Below, in pieces: positions 63,933-64,000 of a stretch of 64,000 bases of DNA. The stretch comes from Janthinobacterium sp. GW458P (GTDB taxonomy: Bacteria > Pseudomonadota > Gammaproteobacteria > Burkholderiales > Burkholderiaceae_D). Within the stretch, counting starts at the first letter, position 1, and each line of letters opens with the position of its first letter. The notes under the pieces were generated by a model, which was not told the origin of the DNA, did not search any database, and was given only the letters and a program-made list of their open reading frames with translations. The stretch is from NCBI RefSeq assembly GCF_002127585.1, contig NZ_NEGZ01000006.1:13990-77989 (forward strand), read 5' to 3'. Both the position numbers and the translations under genes were made by a program.

Positions 63933-64000
63933 ATGGCATCGACAGCAAACGGCATTGACAGCTTGATCGTTATCAGCAAACAAAGCGCCGAAGGCAGCAA
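63933..64000 (+). CDS. Partial CDS, N-terminal 22 codons, cut by the window end
   Basis: GAAAGG lies about nine bases before an ATG that opens MASTANGIDSLIVISKQSAE and continues to the end of the window. Too short to identify. It has no signal peptide. Its place behind two terminators and a CI/Q-like control region suggests the first structural gene of a prophage or tailocin, but the sequence here cannot show that. Confidence 0.6.
   Translation, partial: MASTANGIDSLIVISKQSAEGS

Noticed and set aside
1..64000. CRISPR arrays, rRNA genes, complete insertion sequences, integrases
   Set aside because: Looked for regularly spaced repeats, rRNA-like sequence, transposase or integrase motifs and found none.

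Overview
The window looks like a chromosomal segment of a high-GC betaproteobacterium in the Oxalobacteraceae, most like Janthinobacterium or a close relative. This is inferred from the thrS-infC-rpmI-rplT-pheS-pheT-ihfA-merR block, the AcnD/PrpF-type methylcitrate operon and overall protein character; no database search was run. Almost all the DNA is coding. No rRNA, CRISPR array or complete insertion sequence was seen.

Layout. 0-5 kb: a DUF1304 membrane protein, a guanidine-II riboswitch controlling a Gdx-type exporter followed by an EmrE-type SMR pump, then an AstE/AspA-type zinc hydrolase, an acyltransferase-3, a Sel1-repeat protein and an unknown protein. 5-13.4 kb: two identical tRNA-Val(GAC) genes run into a translation/IHF block. 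This block has a Thr-codon-rich leader peptide and terminator in front of thrS, and infC appears to start with AUA. 13.6-25.7 kb: a NarL-type two-component pair, a Crp/Fnr regulator, a chemoreceptor, prfC, a GGDEF-EAL protein, rnk, a CorA/ZntB-like transporter and a YXWGXW-repeat envelope protein.

26-43 kb is the accessory signalling part. A zinc-ribbon/SPFH-like/coiled-coil protein lies 19 nt upstream of a SHOCT-kinase-coiled-coil-FGE protein, followed by a SIMPL protein. Then come OsmC and pirin genes, a FecI-FecR-TonB receptor system under a Fur box, a 121-bp inverted-repeat element, and a minus-strand cluster of FHA protein, methyltransferase and PP2C phosphatase. Kinase, FHA and PP2C together suggest a Ser/Thr phosphorylation circuit that may watch the envelope; this is the best candidate here for an undescribed system.

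43-53 kb: GNAT, M28 peptidase, LysR, a DHA2 exporter with a tiny lipoprotein ORF overlapping its stop, and an orphan Tle3/Tla3 type VI lipase-adaptor pair with no VgrG. A persulfide-dioxygenase-like MBL enzyme and two related small proteins follow, one of them frameshifted. 53.4-61.7 kb: the propionate operon prpB-prpC-acnD-prpF-prpE behind a sigma-54 promoter and nested inverted-repeat activator sites.

61.7-64 kb: an S24 (LexA/CI-type) repressor with three operator-like sites, a divergent winged-helix protein, a CxxCxGxG zinc-finger protein resembling phage Q antiterminators, and a promoter followed by two strong terminators just before a CDS cut by the window edge. This looks like the control region of a prophage or tailocin whose structural genes lie beyond the window.
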